Shown: in pieces, positions 35,841 to 44,965 of the stretch
Position numbering within the stretch: the first letter of the stretch is position 1
How the letters are laid out: each line of letters begins with the position of its first letter
NCBI RefSeq assembly: GCF_029212575.1
Contig: NZ_JARGPK010000074.1
Location: 1 to 61,041 of the forward strand
Reading direction: 5' to 3'
Length of the DNA: 61,041 nt
DNA from: Antarcticimicrobium sp.
Lineage (GTDB): Bacteria; Pseudomonadota; Alphaproteobacteria; Rhodobacterales; Rhodobacteraceae
Made by a program: the position numbers and the translations under genes
The notes under the pieces: model-generated
What the model was told of the DNA's origin: nothing
The model's database searches: none
What the model saw: only the letters and a program-made list of their open reading frames with translations

Positions 35841-36332
35841 ATGGGCGACGATACCTATCTGATCAAACGCGCGGACATCGAGGCGATGGAGGGGGTGGAC
35901 AAGACCCATTTCCTCAACCCGAACGCCAGGCGGATCAACAAATCGCTGGGCGATGCGACCGGGCTGACCGGGTTGGGGTTTCACATCATCGAGGTGGGCC
36001 CCGGACAGGGCACCACTGAGCATCACGTGCATTTCTACGAGGATGAATGCGTCTATGTGCTGGCCGGGCGGGCCACGGCCTATCACGGCGAGGAGGCGGT
36101 TGAGATCGAAGCCGGCGATTTCCTCGGCTACCGCAAGGGCGGGCTGGCGCATTCGATCACCAATACCGGCGACGAGGTTCTGCGCTGCATCGTGGTGGGC
36201 CAGCGGTTGGCGCATGATGTCGCCGACTACACCCGGCTGGACAAGCGCATCTATCGCAATGCCGGGATGGACTGGAACCTGGTCGACCGGGGTGCGATCG
36301 TGACCCCCGGCGGCAACGTGGGCAAGAAGTAG
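35841..36332 (+). CDS. cupin-domain protein
   Basis: 163 residues. The cupin metal motif is G-x5-H-x-H-x4-E: GTTEHHVHFYEDECVYVLAG, followed by the second motif with H in GGLAHSITN. Single-domain cupin, perhaps an oxygenase or isomerase; the substrate is unknown. It faces pccR at its 3' end (convergent, 20-base gap). Confidence 0.88.
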   Translation: MGDDTYLIKRADIEAMEGVDKTHFLNPNARRINKSLGDATGLTGLGFHIIEVGPGQGTTEHHVHFYEDECVYVLAGRATAYHGEEAVEIEAGDFLGYRKGGLAHSITNTGDEVLRCIVVGQRLAHDVADYTRLDKRIYRNAGMDWNLVDRGAIVTPGGNVGKK

Positions 36333-36351
36333 GCAGAGAAGGCGCGCCCGC

Positions 36352-37752
36352 TCAGTTCACCTCGTAGGGCAGCACGCCGCGCCGGTTGGCGTCGATGCTC
36401 AGCCGCCGCTCCAGCGGCGGGACCGAGCGCTGGTGGCAGGTCTTGCGTTCGCAGATCCGGCAGGAGATGCCGATCGGCTCGAAGGCCTCGGCGTTGGTCA
36501 CGTCCAGCGTGTCGGCATAGACCAGCGCGGGCGCGTGGCGCACCTCGCAGCCCAGCGCGATGGCATAGCGGCGCACCGGCGCGCCGAAGCTGCCGCCGGG
36601 TTTCGATACGTCGCGCGCCAGATTGATGTAACGGACCCCGTCCGGGGTCTCGGCCAGTTGCCGCAGGAACCGGCCCGGGGTCTCGAACGCACGGTGCACG
36701 TTCCACAGCGGGCAGGCGCCGCCGAACCGGGCGAATTGCAACCGCGTGGCGCTGTGCCGTTTGGTGATGGTGCCGGCCTGGTCGACGCGGGCAAAGAAGA
36801 ACGGGATGCCCTTGGCGCCGGGCCGTTGCAGGGTCGAGAGCCGGTGCGCCACCTGCTCGATCGAGGCGCCGAAGCGCGCGCCGAGCACCTCGAGATCGTG
36901 GCGATGGGTCTGGGCGGCCTCGAGAAACGGGCCATAGGGCAACAGCGCCGCCCCGGCGAAGTAATTGGCCAGCCCGATCTTGGCGATGGCGCGAGCCTCG
37001 TCGCTGCGGAAGCGGGCGAAATCCAGTGTTGCCTCCAACAGCTTGTCCTGCCGCAGCAGCGCCACTTGTAACAGCATCTGGAACAGCCGGGTTTCCGGGC
37101 TGGCGCGGGTCGACAGGCGCAAGAGGCCTGATTTTGCGTCGAACTCCCGCAACGAGGCGATGTCGGCCAGTTCGATGGCGATGCCCATCCCCTCCAGTAC
37201 CGATTGCGCGGTCTCGGCCATCCGGCCCGGTCCGGCGGCGCGCGCGGCGAAAGTCTCCGCCGCCCGGTCCACCGCGTCGATGTAGTTGTCGCAATAGTGG
37301 AAGAAGTCGCGCACCTCTTCCCAGGGGCTGGCCTCAAGGCGGGCATCCTCGCGCCCCAGCGCCTCGTCCAGCGAGGCCAGCCGCTCGTGCGTCTGGCGGT
37401 AGCTACGGTGCAGGGCGAGAAAGGCGCGCGCCAGTGTCGGCGCGTTGGAGGCGGCCAGCCGCAGATCGGCCAGCGGCGGCGCGGCGTCGGCAAAGACCGG
37501 GTCGGCCAGCGCCTCGCGCATGTCGCTGACAAGGCGTTCGCTGTCGCCGGTCGAAAGCTCGGTCACGTCCATGCCGAACTCCTGCGCCAGCGCCAGCACC
37601 ACGGTGGTGCTGACCGGGCGGTTGTTGTTCTCCATCTGGTTCAGATAGGGCAGGGAGACACCGAGCTTGGCGGCGAAATCCTTTTGCGTCAGGCCGAGCC
37701 GCGTGCGCATCTCGCGCAGTTTCGCCCCGGCATAGAGTTTCTGCGTCGCCAT
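36352..37752 (-). CDS. pccR: short-chain fatty acyl-CoA regulator PccR (XRE/ScfR family)
   Basis: 466 residues. Residues about 7-65 are an XRE-type HTH (LREMRTRLGLTQKDFAAKLG, then VSLPYLNQMENNNRPVS), with a middle DUF955-like helical region and a C-terminal part with cysteines (CRICERKTCHQRSVPPLERR). This build is that of the ScfR family, of which PccR of Rhodobacter sphaeroides activates propionyl-CoA carboxylase in response to an acyl-CoA. A TTTGCAAA palindrome lies just before its start, and similar sites precede pccB. It lies 2.8 kb from pccB. Confidence 0.9.
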   Translation of the reverse strand: MATQKLYAGAKLREMRTRLGLTQKDFAAKLGVSLPYLNQMENNNRPVSTTVVLALAQEFGMDVTELSTGDSERLVSDMREALADPVFADAAPPLADLRLAASNAPTLARAFLALHRSYRQTHERLASLDEALGREDARLEASPWEEVRDFFHYCDNYIDAVDRAAETFAARAAGPGRMAETAQSVLEGMGIAIELADIASLREFDAKSGLLRLSTRASPETRLFQMLLQVALLRQDKLLEATLDFARFRSDEARAIAKIGLANYFAGAALLPYGPFLEAAQTHRHDLEVLGARFGASIEQVAHRLSTLQRPGAKGIPFFFARVDQAGTITKRHSATRLQFARFGGACPLWNVHRAFETPGRFLRQLAETPDGVRYINLARDVSKPGGSFGAPVRRYAIALGCEVRHAPALVYADTLDVTNAEAFEPIGISCRICERKTCHQRSVPPLERRLSIDANRRGVLPYEVN

Positions 37753-37802
37753 CGGGTGCCTTTGTCGGAATGTCTTTGCAGGTTCGCTTTTGGCGCAGAT
37801 TA

Positions 37803-37825
37803 GGTTTGCAAACCCTTTGGGGCAA
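37803..37825. promoter_or_regulatory. PccR-type site (TTTGCAAA palindrome) at the pccR promoter
   Basis: GGTTTGCAAACC (37803-37814) is a perfect 12-base palindrome containing TTTGCAAA; after it follows TTTGGGGCAA (37816-37825), a degenerate second unit. A further TTTGCA is at 37775-37780. It lies about 50 bases before pccR and supports autoregulation. Confidence 0.6.
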
Positions 37826-37839
37826 GCCCCGTCGTACCG

Positions 37840-39069
37840 CTAGAGACCCAGCTGTCGTTCGCGCAGGATCACCAGCAGGATGGCGAGGATTGCCAACGTC
37901 GAGACGACCAGCATGATGAACAACAGCGGCCAGGCGCCCGAGGCCGGGGTCAGCAGGGCACCGGCCAGCGCGCTGAGCCCGGCGCCGCCACCCAGCATGG
38001 TCGCGCCGCTCAGCCCCGAGGCGGTGGCGGCCAGGTGCGGGCGCACCGAGAGCGAACCGGCGGTGGCGTTGGGCAGGGCCATGCCGTTGCCGAGGCCGAC
38101 GAAGGTCATGAAGCCGAAAAAGGTCTCGACCGAGCCGGCGCCGGCGGCCATCACGAGGATCGAGACCGCGATCCCGGCGGTGCAGATCAGGCAACCCCAG
38201 AGCACCATGCGGTTGATCCCGACCCGCGCCGAGTAGCGGCCGGAGAAGAAATTGCCGACCAGGTAACCCAGCGCCGGGGCGCCGAAATAGATGCCCAGCT
38301 TTCCCGCGTCGAGGCCATAGACCTCGGTACCGACAAAGGGCGCGCCGCCCAGATAGGCAAAGAAACAGCCCGAGGAGAAGGCGGCGGCCAGGGTATAGCC
38401 CCAGAACCGCGGCGAGCGCAGCAGTTCGGGGTATTCGCGGAACTGAGCGATCAGGGTCTTGCCGCTCTTGCGGCCGGTTTCGCCGAAATCGACATAGGTC
38501 AGACCCAGGGTCAGCGCCCCGAGCAGGATCAGCAGCCAGAAATTCGCCTTCCAGCCAAAGATCTGGTCCAGAAATCCGCCGGCGACCGGACCCATCATCG
38601 GCACGATGGCCATGCCCATGGTGACATAGCCGATCATGCTGGCCGCCTTGTCCTCCGGGTAGATGTCGCGCACCGCCGCGCGGCCCAGCACCATGCCGGC
38701 CACCACCACCGCTTGGCACATGCGGAACAGCAGGAACACCTCGGCGCTGGGCGCCAACAGGCACCCCAGGGTGGCGACCAGGAACAGCGCCAGCCCCCAC
38801 AGGATCACCGGGCGGCGCCCGATGTTGTCGGCAATCGGGCCGATTACCAGCTGGACCACCGCGTTCACGCCGAGATAGAGCGCCACCGAAAGCTGCATCA
38901 GCCGGTAATCGGTATCGAAATAGGCGGTCATGCCCGGCAGGCTGGGCAGAAAGATGTTCATGCCCAGTGCCGACAGGCCCGACAACAGGATCAGAGTGCC
39001 GATATGCGGGGGCGTGCGGGACCAAACCCTGCGCGTGTCCTGTCCGGCAGGATCCTGTCTGTTCACCAT
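37840..39069 (-). CDS. MFS transporter, Bcr/CflA-type drug exporter
   Basis: 409 residues with twelve predicted helices. Typical 14-12 MFS motif GPIADNIGRRPVILWG (motif A) after helix 2, and GRAAVRDIYPEDKAASMIGY (the Bcr/CflA-type second motif). Exports drugs or metabolites with proton antiport; substrate unknown. Its 5' end is near the RTX protease gene end on the same strand (33-base gap). Confidence 0.9.
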   Translation of the reverse strand: MVNRQDPAGQDTRRVWSRTPPHIGTLILLSGLSALGMNIFLPSLPGMTAYFDTDYRLMQLSVALYLGVNAVVQLVIGPIADNIGRRPVILWGLALFLVATLGCLLAPSAEVFLLFRMCQAVVVAGMVLGRAAVRDIYPEDKAASMIGYVTMGMAIVPMMGPVAGGFLDQIFGWKANFWLLILLGALTLGLTYVDFGETGRKSGKTLIAQFREYPELLRSPRFWGYTLAAAFSSGCFFAYLGGAPFVGTEVYGLDAGKLGIYFGAPALGYLVGNFFSGRYSARVGINRMVLWGCLICTAGIAVSILVMAAGAGSVETFFGFMTFVGLGNGMALPNATAGSLSVRPHLAATASGLSGATMLGGGAGLSALAGALLTPASGAWPLLFIMLVVSTLAILAILLVILRERQLGL

Positions 39070-39102
39070 GAAGTGCCGTTGCCGATCGTCTCTGGTTCTG
39101 CG

Positions 39103-40383
39103 TCAGGCGATTATGTCATCGCTCAATGCGCCTATGGTCGTGCCTAGAACAGTCAGAGTACCGCTGCCACCGAAATCGAAGAGCACATCGTCGCCCACCT
39201 GCGTGGCCGCCGTGAGGACCGCATCGACATCGCCCAGCTTGTTGAACTGGATGGAATCCTTGTTGTTCTGGAAGTCGGCAATGGTGTCGTTGCCATCGCC
39301 CTTGGCGAAAACGAACTTGTCGGCGCCGTTCTGTCCGAACAGCGTGTCGTCGCCGCCCTGTCCCTTGAGGGTATCGTTCTGACCGCCGCCTTTGAGGGTG
39401 TCGTCGCCGGAGCCGCCCAACAGCTTGTCGTTGCCCTTGTCGCCCTTCAACGTGTCGTCGCCGGCCTGACCCTTGAGCTTGTCATTCCCGCCGCCGGCCT
39501 TGATCGTGTCGTTGCCGCCGCCGCCCTTCAGGGTGTTCCTGGCGCCGTTGCCGATCAGCCTGTCGTTGCCGGAGCCGCCGGTCGCGTTCTCGATCACCGT
39601 GCCATAGGTGATCACCACGTCATCGGTGGCGTCGAAGCTGGAGAATTTCCCGGCCTTGAGGTTCAGCGTCACGTCGCTGCTGCGCGACGAGGCGTTCAGC
39701 GTGTCGCGCCCGCCGGTATCCCAGATCGGGTCCACGGTGTCGGTGCGCGGCGCGCTGTAGGTGGTGTTGCCCGCGTTGTATCCGACCTCGCCCCAGATGT
39801 CCTGAAGCGCGAAGACGTCGAACAGCATCATCGCGTCGGCGTCTAGCCCGTTGTCGGGGTTTTCGCTGTAGGACATGATCGAGTATTTGTTGTTCTCGAA
39901 GGCGGCGGGCAGCGTCGGGGCGGAGAACGGGTGTTTCAGCCCGAGCGAATGGCCCAGTTCGTGCAGGATCAGATCCGGGCTGCCGGTCAGGTCGATGGTG
40001 TTGTCGTAGACGACATAGCCATCGTAGCGCGTGATCGTGCTGCCGGAATAGGAGGCGCTGTAGCCGCCATAGCCGGCCGTCGTTCCGGGCAGGTAGACCT
40101 TGCCCACGTTCAGATCCGGGTCGTCGCTGCCGGTGACCTCCACGAATTCGACATTGAGGAAGGATTCGATATGGGCCAGCGCCGCCTCGAAGGCGGTCTT
40201 TTCGCCCGCCGAGAAGGCGGTCCATTCGGTGTAGGTGCTGCTGGTCGGCAGATCCTCGGGTTCGCTGGTGCCGGCATACTGGTAGGTGATCGTCCGGCGC
40301 GGATCGCTTGTGAGGTTGAGCGGATCCGATGAGTTGAGCAGGGAAAACTGCAGCGCGGAAAGAATGTCGGGTTTGGAAACCAT
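39103..40383 (-). CDS. secreted RTX metalloprotease, serralysin (M10-like)
   Basis: 426 residues. The zinc site HELGHSLGLKHP has ligands H141, H145 and H151 with catalytic E142; the Met-turn IMSY at M170 to Y172 follows. From about residue 270 there are at least ten GGxGxDxΦ RTX calcium repeats, then a C-terminal type I secretion region with FGGSGTLTVLG near the end. There is no signal peptide. The N-terminal region is short for a serralysin. It lies upstream of pccB on the opposite strand; both share a 209-base gap. Confidence 0.93.
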   Translation of the reverse strand: MVSKPDILSALQFSLLNSSDPLNLTSDPRRTITYQYAGTSEPEDLPTSSTYTEWTAFSAGEKTAFEAALAHIESFLNVEFVEVTGSDDPDLNVGKVYLPGTTAGYGGYSASYSGSTITRYDGYVVYDNTIDLTGSPDLILHELGHSLGLKHPFSAPTLPAAFENNKYSIMSYSENPDNGLDADAMMLFDVFALQDIWGEVGYNAGNTTYSAPRTDTVDPIWDTGGRDTLNASSRSSDVTLNLKAGKFSSFDATDDVVITYGTVIENATGGSGNDRLIGNGARNTLKGGGGNDTIKAGGGNDKLKGQAGDDTLKGDKGNDKLLGGSGDDTLKGGGQNDTLKGQGGDDTLFGQNGADKFVFAKGDGNDTIADFQNNKDSIQFNKLGDVDAVLTAATQVGDDVLFDFGGSGTLTVLGTTIGALSDDIIA

Positions 40384-40471
40384 TTTGGGCCTCGAGCTGA
40401 AAAAGGGGCAACTCGTTCAAGGGTAGCAAAATCGGGCCGCACAAAGAAGGCGAACCGCGCCTCCGGAGAAA

Positions 40472-40527
40472 TTTGCAGATTTTCAAATATGCAGCTGTAC
40501 GTTTTCCATGGTTTGCAAATTTGCCGA
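40472..40527. promoter_or_regulatory. two PccR-like tandem sites before pccB
   Basis: TTTGCAGATTTTCAAA at 40472-40487 and TTTGCAAATTTGCCGA at 40512-40527 are two 16-base tandem-like elements, 40 bases apart, in the gap between the RTX protease and pccB. Each combines two TTTGCAAA-like units. The published PccR site has a pair of TTTGCAAA units with a spacer of four bases; here the units abut. The assignment is inference. Confidence 0.55.
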
Positions 40528-40592
40528 ATTTCGCTTTGGTTGGCGCGGCGGGGCCGGTATGGTCCGCCGAAATCTCACAGGGGACATGCATC

Positions 40593-42125
40593 ATGAAGGA
40601 CATCCTTTCCGAGCTGGAAGACCGCCGCGAAGCCGCCCGTTTGGGGGGCGGTCAGAAGCGGATCGACGCGCAGCACGGACGCGGCAAGCTGACCGCGCGC
40701 GAACGGATCGACCTGCTGCTGGACGAGGGCAGCTTCGAGGAGTTCGACACCTTTGTCGCCCATCGCTGCACCGATTTCGACATGCAGGAGCAACGCCCCT
40801 ATGGCGACGGGGTGGTGACCGGCTGGGGCACGATCAACGGCCGCATGGTCTATGTGTTCAGCCAGGATTTCACCGTCTTCGGTGGCTCGCTCAGCGAGAC
40901 GCACGCACAAAAGATCTGCAAGATCATGGACATGGCCGTGCAGAACGGCGCGCCAGTGATCGGCATCAACGATTCCGGCGGCGCCCGCATCCAGGAGGGC
41001 GTCGCGTCGCTCGCCGGTTATGCCGACGTGTTCCAGCGTAACATCATGGCCTCGGGCGTGGTGCCGCAGATTTCCGTCATCATGGGCCCCTGCGCCGGCG
41101 GCGCGGTCTATTCCCCGGCGATGACCGACTTCATCTTCATGGTCAAGGACACCTCCTACATGTTCGTGACCGGCCCCGACGTGGTCAAGACCGTGACCAA
41201 CGAACAGGTCACCGCCGAGGAGCTTGGCGGCGCCTCGACCCATACCCGCAAGAGCTCGGTCGCCGACGGAGCCTTTGAAAACGACGTGGAGGCGATGGCC
41301 GAGGTGCGCCGACTGGTGGATTTCCTGCCGCTGAACAACCGCGAAAAACCGCCGGTGCGCCCCTTCTTCGACGAACCGGGCCGAATCGAGGCCAGTCTCG
41401 ACACCCTGATCCCGGAGAATCCCAACACCCCCTACGACATGAAGGAGTTGATCCTGAAAGTCGCGGACGAGGGCGATTTCTATGAAATCCAGGAAGATTT
41501 CGCCAAGAACATCATCACCGGCTTTGTCCGGCTGGAGGGGCAGACCGTGGGCGTGGTGGCGAACCAGCCGATGGTTCTGGCCGGTTGCCTCGACATCGAC
41601 AGCAGCCGCAAGGCGGCCCGCTTCGTGCGGTTCTGCGACTGCTTCGAAATCCCGATCCTGACCTTTGTCGATGTGCCCGGCTTCCTGCCCGGCACCACCC
41701 AGGAATATGGCGGCGTGATCAAGCATGGGGCCAAGCTGCTGTTCGCCTATGGCGAGGCGACGGTGCCCAAGGTCACGGTGATCACCCGCAAGGCCTATGG
41801 CGGCGCCTATGACGTGATGAGCTCCAAGCATATCCGCGGCGATTTCAACTATGCCTGGCCCACCGCCGAGATCGCGGTGATGGGCGCCAAGGGCGCGACC
41901 GAGATCCTCTATCGCTCGGAACTGGGCGACCCGGAAAAGATCGCGCAGCGCACCAAGGATTACGAGGACCGCTTCGCCAACCCCTTCGTGGCGGCCGAGA
42001 AGGGCTTTATCGACGAGGTGATCCAGCCCCGCTCGACCCGCAAGCGGGTGGCCCGCGCCTTTGCGTCCCTGCGCAACAAGCAGCTGACCAACCCGTGGAA
42101 AAAGCACGACAACATTCCGCTGTGA
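40593..42125 (+). CDS. pccB: propionyl-CoA carboxylase, beta (carboxyltransferase) subunit
   Basis: 510 residues, exactly the usual length. It transfers CO2 from carboxybiotin to propionyl-CoA to give D-methylmalonyl-CoA. Acyl-CoA binding and biotin-side glycines are in [18 protein letters not shown], and [12 protein letters not shown] is the oxyanion Gly-rich motif. The C-terminal half has the second crotonase-type domain with [17 protein letters not shown]. The start at 40593 is chosen since family similarity begins there; a PccR-like site precedes it. Confidence 0.97.
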   Translation: MKDILSELEDRREAARLGGGQKRIDAQHGRGKLTARERIDLLLDEGSFEEFDTFVAHRCTDFDMQEQRPYGDGVVTGWGTINGRMVYVFSQDFTVFGGSLSETHAQKICKIMDMAVQNGAPVIGINDSGGARIQEGVASLAGYADVFQRNIMASGVVPQISVIMGPCAGGAVYSPAMTDFIFMVKDTSYMFVTGPDVVKTVTNEQVTAEELGGASTHTRKSSVADGAFENDVEAMAEVRRLVDFLPLNNREKPPVRPFFDEPGRIEASLDTLIPENPNTPYDMKELILKVADEGDFYEIQEDFAKNIITGFVRLEGQTVGVVANQPMVLAGCLDIDSSRKAARFVRFCDCFEIPILTFVDVPGFLPGTTQEYGGVIKHGAKLLFAYGEATVPKVTVITRKAYGGAYDVMSSKHIRGDFNYAWPTAEIAVMGAKGATEILYRSELGDPEKIAQRTKDYEDRFANPFVAAEKGFIDEVIQPRSTRKRVARAFASLRNKQLTNPWKKHDNIPL

Positions 42126-42131
42126 TCCGGT

Positions 42132-42158
42132 CTTTTTCTGGCCGATAAATACTCCCGC
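42132..42158 (+). repeat. dispersed intergenic repeat, copy 2
   Basis: CTTTTTCTGGCCGATAAATA followed by CTCCCG, the plus-strand counterpart of the element at 19804-19829 (21 or more of 26 positions shared by eye). It follows the pccB stop directly. Confidence 0.5.
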
Positions 42159-42211
42159 CGGAGGCGCCGACATGGCCCCCGGCGGGGCCTTGCAGACCCG
42201 GGACCGTCCCC

Positions 42212-42613
42212 ATGACCCAGCTTTGGAAAAACCAGGCCTTCACCATCTCCCACGCCGACGACGGCAAGTTCGTGGGCGCGGGGCTGCGGGCGTTCTTCGA
42301 GTACCGCGACCCCGGGATCAGGGACGCCACCAAGGGCAAGTTCGGCGCCCATGTGATCCGCGCGGTGCCGGGAATGGAAAGCCCCGACGCCTGGCACAAC
42401 CACGAGCTGGAGTTCCAGATGGCCCATGTGACCCGGGGCTGGGTGGTGTTCGAATACGAGGGGCAGGGCGAGCAGATCCTGCACGAGGGTTCCTGTGTGT
42501 TGCAGCCGCCGGGGATCCGGCACCGCGAAGGCCGCCATTCGGACGACATGGAACTGATCGAGATCATCTCTCCGGCCGAGTTTGCCACCCGCGACGAGGC
42601 GGCGCCGGAATGA
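42212..42613 (+). CDS. cupin-domain protein (small)
   Basis: 133 residues, single cupin fold. The metal motif is HNHELEFQMAHVTRG with two histidines and a glutamate; RHREGRHSDDMELIEI closes the fold. Substrate unknown. First gene of three with four-base ATGA overlaps that lie between pccB and pccA. Confidence 0.8.
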   Translation: MTQLWKNQAFTISHADDGKFVGAGLRAFFEYRDPGIRDATKGKFGAHVIRAVPGMESPDAWHNHELEFQMAHVTRGWVVFEYEGQGEQILHEGSCVLQPPGIRHREGRHSDDMELIEIISPAEFATRDEAAPE

Positions 42614-42984
42614 GCCGGGCGCGCTGGCATATCCTGCGCGAGGGGGCCTCGGTGACGCTGGCGCGTGAGCTTCCGGCGCGGTTCGACATCTGCGCCGAGA
42701 CCTGGCTGCCCCAGGCCGATCCGCTGCGGCTGGCGCATCAGATCCGGCAGGACATGTGGCGCGTGCTGCGCCGGATGCGCGGATTTTCCCCGGTGGTCCG
42801 GCTGGAGGCCCGCGACGGCGGGCTGGCGGTTCGGGCCGGCGGGCGGGCGAGGGCGCCGGTTCCGCCGGAGACAGGGGCGCGCATTGCCGAGGTGCTGGAG
42901 GCCCCCGCGAACCGGCAGCGATGGCTGCGCCATGCCGGCCGGCGCAACGCAGGGTTTGACAGACCGGGCGGCGCGCGCCCATGA
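42610..42984 (+). CDS. hypothetical protein (between pccB and pccA)
   Basis: 124 residues, arginine-rich, beginning MSRARWHILREGASVTLARE, with a LRLAHQIRQDMWRVLRRMRG helix at about residues 39-58. I do not recognise a family. The ATG overlaps the upstream cupin stop (ATGA) and the next gene start overlaps its own stop in the same way, so all three are coupled. Confidence 0.65.
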   Translation: MSRARWHILREGASVTLARELPARFDICAETWLPQADPLRLAHQIRQDMWRVLRRMRGFSPVVRLEARDGGLAVRAGGRARAPVPPETGARIAEVLEAPANRQRWLRHAGRRNAGFDRPGGARP

Positions 42985-43472
42985 TCGCGCCGCGCACATA
43001 TGAGACAGCGCGGCGGGCCCGTCCTGCCGCGCACGCAGCCCCGGAGGGAGGAGCCCGTCGTCTGCGGCGGAGCCGGGGCTGCGGCATTGCGCTGGCGGTG
43101 CTGGTCGGCCTGGGGGCCACCTGCACCAACGCGCAGGCCGCGGCGCAGCGGGTCGAGGTGCCCTCCGGCCAGGAGGTGACCCTGCACGAGGTGCTGATCG
43201 ACGACGCGCCGGGCGCGCGCTGGGTCCGGTTCCGCTTTGTCGCGCCGCGTATTGGAGAGGCAGGCGCGCGCGCGGCTGCCGGCGCGGACATGGACCATCT
43301 GTGCGCGCAATTCGCGCTGCCCTACCTTGACGATCAGGGGATCGAGGCGGCGCGGATCGTGATCTCGCTGGCGGAACGCCCGGTGCCCTTTGGCCAGGCC
43401 GCCCCCGATACAACCCAGTTGTTCGAGCAGTACCGCCCCGAGGACGGGGCCTGCATATGGGATGGGTTTTGA
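42981..43472 (+). CDS. exported protein of unknown function (DUF6497-like)
   Basis: 163 residues. A basic N terminus, a hydrophobic helix (CGIALAVLVGLGATCTNAQA) and a predicted cleavage after AQA suggest export. The mature part has the VEVPSGQEVTLHEVLIDDAP and WVRFRFVAPRIG stretches. It resembles a Rhodobacterales-restricted domain, I think DUF6497; the match is from memory. Confidence 0.65.
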   Translation: MIAPRTYETARRARPAAHAAPEGGARRLRRSRGCGIALAVLVGLGATCTNAQAAAQRVEVPSGQEVTLHEVLIDDAPGARWVRFRFVAPRIGEAGARAAAGADMDHLCAQFALPYLDDQGIEAARIVISLAERPVPFGQAAPDTTQLFEQYRPEDGACIWDGF

Positions 43473-43686
43473 TTATGCTACAACATCTTGCGGGAAAAAG
43501 CTCATCCACAGGCGTAGTTGAGGCTTTGCCGCCACATGCCGCGCTGTTGACGGGCTGTGGATATATTTTCGCCCGATTTTCGTCTATGCTCGGGGCCGGC
43601 CGCGAACCCGCGGCTGAAACCTCGAGGTTGAGGCAGGCAGGGCGCGTGCGCCCTGTTGGTTTCAGTACGTTAATCAGGAGAAACAG

Positions 43687-43830
43687 ATGTCGAAGAGCAT
43701 CAAATTCCTTGCCATGGTTGGCTTCGTCGCCACCGTGGCGGCTTGCGACAACTCGCCGAAAGAAGAGTATGTCGTTGTCGAGCCGGAGCCGATCTCGGTC
43801 GAGCCGGCCTTTACCGGCAAGTACAAGTAA
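43687..43830 (+). CDS. small lipoprotein
   Basis: 47 residues. Signal sequence MSKSIKFLAMVGFVATVAAC ends in the lipobox VAAC, so the mature lipoprotein starts at C20 and has only 28 residues (DNSPKEEYVVVEPEPISVEP). TCAGGAG lies upstream of the ATG. Function unknown; likely anchored to a membrane. A GC hairpin (CAGGGCGC-GT-GCGCCCTG, 43638-43655) lies in the leader. Confidence 0.75.
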   Translation: MSKSIKFLAMVGFVATVAACDNSPKEEYVVVEPEPISVEPAFTGKYK

Positions 43831-43896
43831 GACGCGCGCGGGACTGGCCGTCTGGCCGGTCCCGCCTGCCGCGCCGCGCCCGGACCGGGGGATGCG

Positions 43897-44244
43897 GTGA
43901 TGATGAAGCACCGCGGTTTTCCAGGCCGCCTTCCCGGCACCGATTTCCAGTTCATCATCCGTCGCCCCAACCCCAAGGGCGTGACCAGGCTGATCCGGCG
44001 CGAGCGTTTCGGCGATCGCCGCCCGGCCGACAAGCGTGCCGACGCCGGGTTTCTGCGGGCGTTGTGGGAGCATTTCGGCGATGCGCCGTTCGAGCGCGGC
44101 AACCTCGATGCCGGCCGGCTGAGTTGGCTGTTCGGGCGCGAGGTGATCCCGGCGGAGGACCCCTTTGATCCCGAGAGTTACGAGGCGCTGCTGCTGATCG
44201 ACATCGCCGCCGCGCGAGCCGGTTTTCCCGAGGTGTTCGAATGA
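43897..44244 (+). CDS. hypothetical protein (between pccB and pccA)
   Basis: 115 residues, charged, starting MMMKHRGFPGRLPGTDFQFI and with a short acidic C terminus (FDPESYEALLLIDIAAARAG). No family recognised. Start codon may be GTG 43897 or ATG 43900. It belongs to the set of small genes between pccB and pccA. Confidence 0.6.
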   Translation: MMMKHRGFPGRLPGTDFQFIIRRPNPKGVTRLIRRERFGDRRPADKRADAGFLRALWEHFGDAPFERGNLDAGRLSWLFGREVIPAEDPFDPESYEALLLIDIAAARAGFPEVFE

Positions 44245-44620
44245 GCATCGGCGGGGTCTTGCGCGTACCGGCCCGGAACCGGCGAAATCCGGCCCAAACC
44301 GGGGCCCGCGCCGGCGCGGGCTTGGCCTGGGGCCGGACCTGCGGCAGCCTGAACACGGCGCCCTGTGGACCTGTTCACCAGGGTGTCGCGGACCAAATTG
44401 TCCGTTCCCCTTCCTGTTCCGGGCAGGTGCAGGCGCATGGCGCCGGCCTGCCCGTTTTCTTTTTTGAAAACAATACGCTCTCCCATCGGCGGCGTTTCGC
44501 CAAAGGCGCCCCTGCGGCGAATTTGCGCTTGCCCGCGCCCGGGTCTGACGATTTTGATCGGCGGCAACACGGCGCGAACCTGGGCGCGAACCTGGTCGCG
44601 CAACGAGAAGGAGCGGTGAC
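44245..44620. other. intergenic region, no gene seen, holds a terminator
   Basis: No credible coding sequence. One open frame runs through it into pccA but has an Arg/Pro-rich, low-complexity product, spans a terminator and another gene, and was rejected. A terminator lies at 44421-44465, and 12-base direct repeats (GGCGCGAACCTG) are found near 44570-44600. Confidence 0.6.
44421..44465 (+). terminator. rho-independent terminator
   Basis: GGGCAGG at the left arm pairs with CCTGCCC on the right, enclosing a GC-rich loop of about 20 bases; the stem is followed by TTTTCTTTTTT. It lies after the 43897-44244 gene and before a small lipoprotein gene. Confidence 0.75.
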
Positions 44621-44824
44621 ATGCGGGCGGAACGGATTTTCCTGGCACTGGCGGCTTGCGTGGGTCTTGCGGCCTGCGGCGACGACCCGGTCGAACAGGT
44701 TCTTTACGGCGCGGGTGCGGGGTATCTCGGGGCGGCCGCGCTCGACACCAACCGCGGTGTCGGGGCGGCGGCGGGGGCCGCGGCCAACCTGCTGTATTGC
44801 CAGGAGCACCCCGAGGACTGCTGA
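44621..44824 (+). CDS. small lipoprotein with glycine-zipper-like core
   Basis: 67 residues. Lipobox LAAC after a short signal peptide (MRAERIFLALAACVGLAAC). The mature region (GAGAGYLGAAALDTNRGVGA and AAGAAANLL) is a Gly/Ala-rich stretch of glycine-zipper type, often seen in outer-membrane-inserting peptides, closing with a YCQEHPEDC cysteine pair. Located 140 bases before pccA. AAGGAG lies before the ATG. Confidence 0.75.
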   Translation: MRAERIFLALAACVGLAACGDDPVEQVLYGAGAGYLGAAALDTNRGVGAAAGAAANLLYCQEHPEDC

Positions 44825-44965
44825 GCCGGGCCTGCGCCTGCGCCTGCATCCGATCCCATCCCGGCCCCTTTGCGGGCCGATCCGAATCCAACCGAACATC
44901 GGACCGGGCCACAGCGCCCGGCCCGGCGTTTCGCGTGCCAGACACCCAAGAACGAAGGACAAGAC

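Noticed and set aside
39103-40383. Type I secretion genes near the RTX protease and RTX adhesin
   Set aside because: No ABC transporter with peptidase or HlyD partner is adjacent to either RTX gene; the MacAB-like set at 24.3-27.5 kb has FtsX-type architecture and is not of T1SS type.
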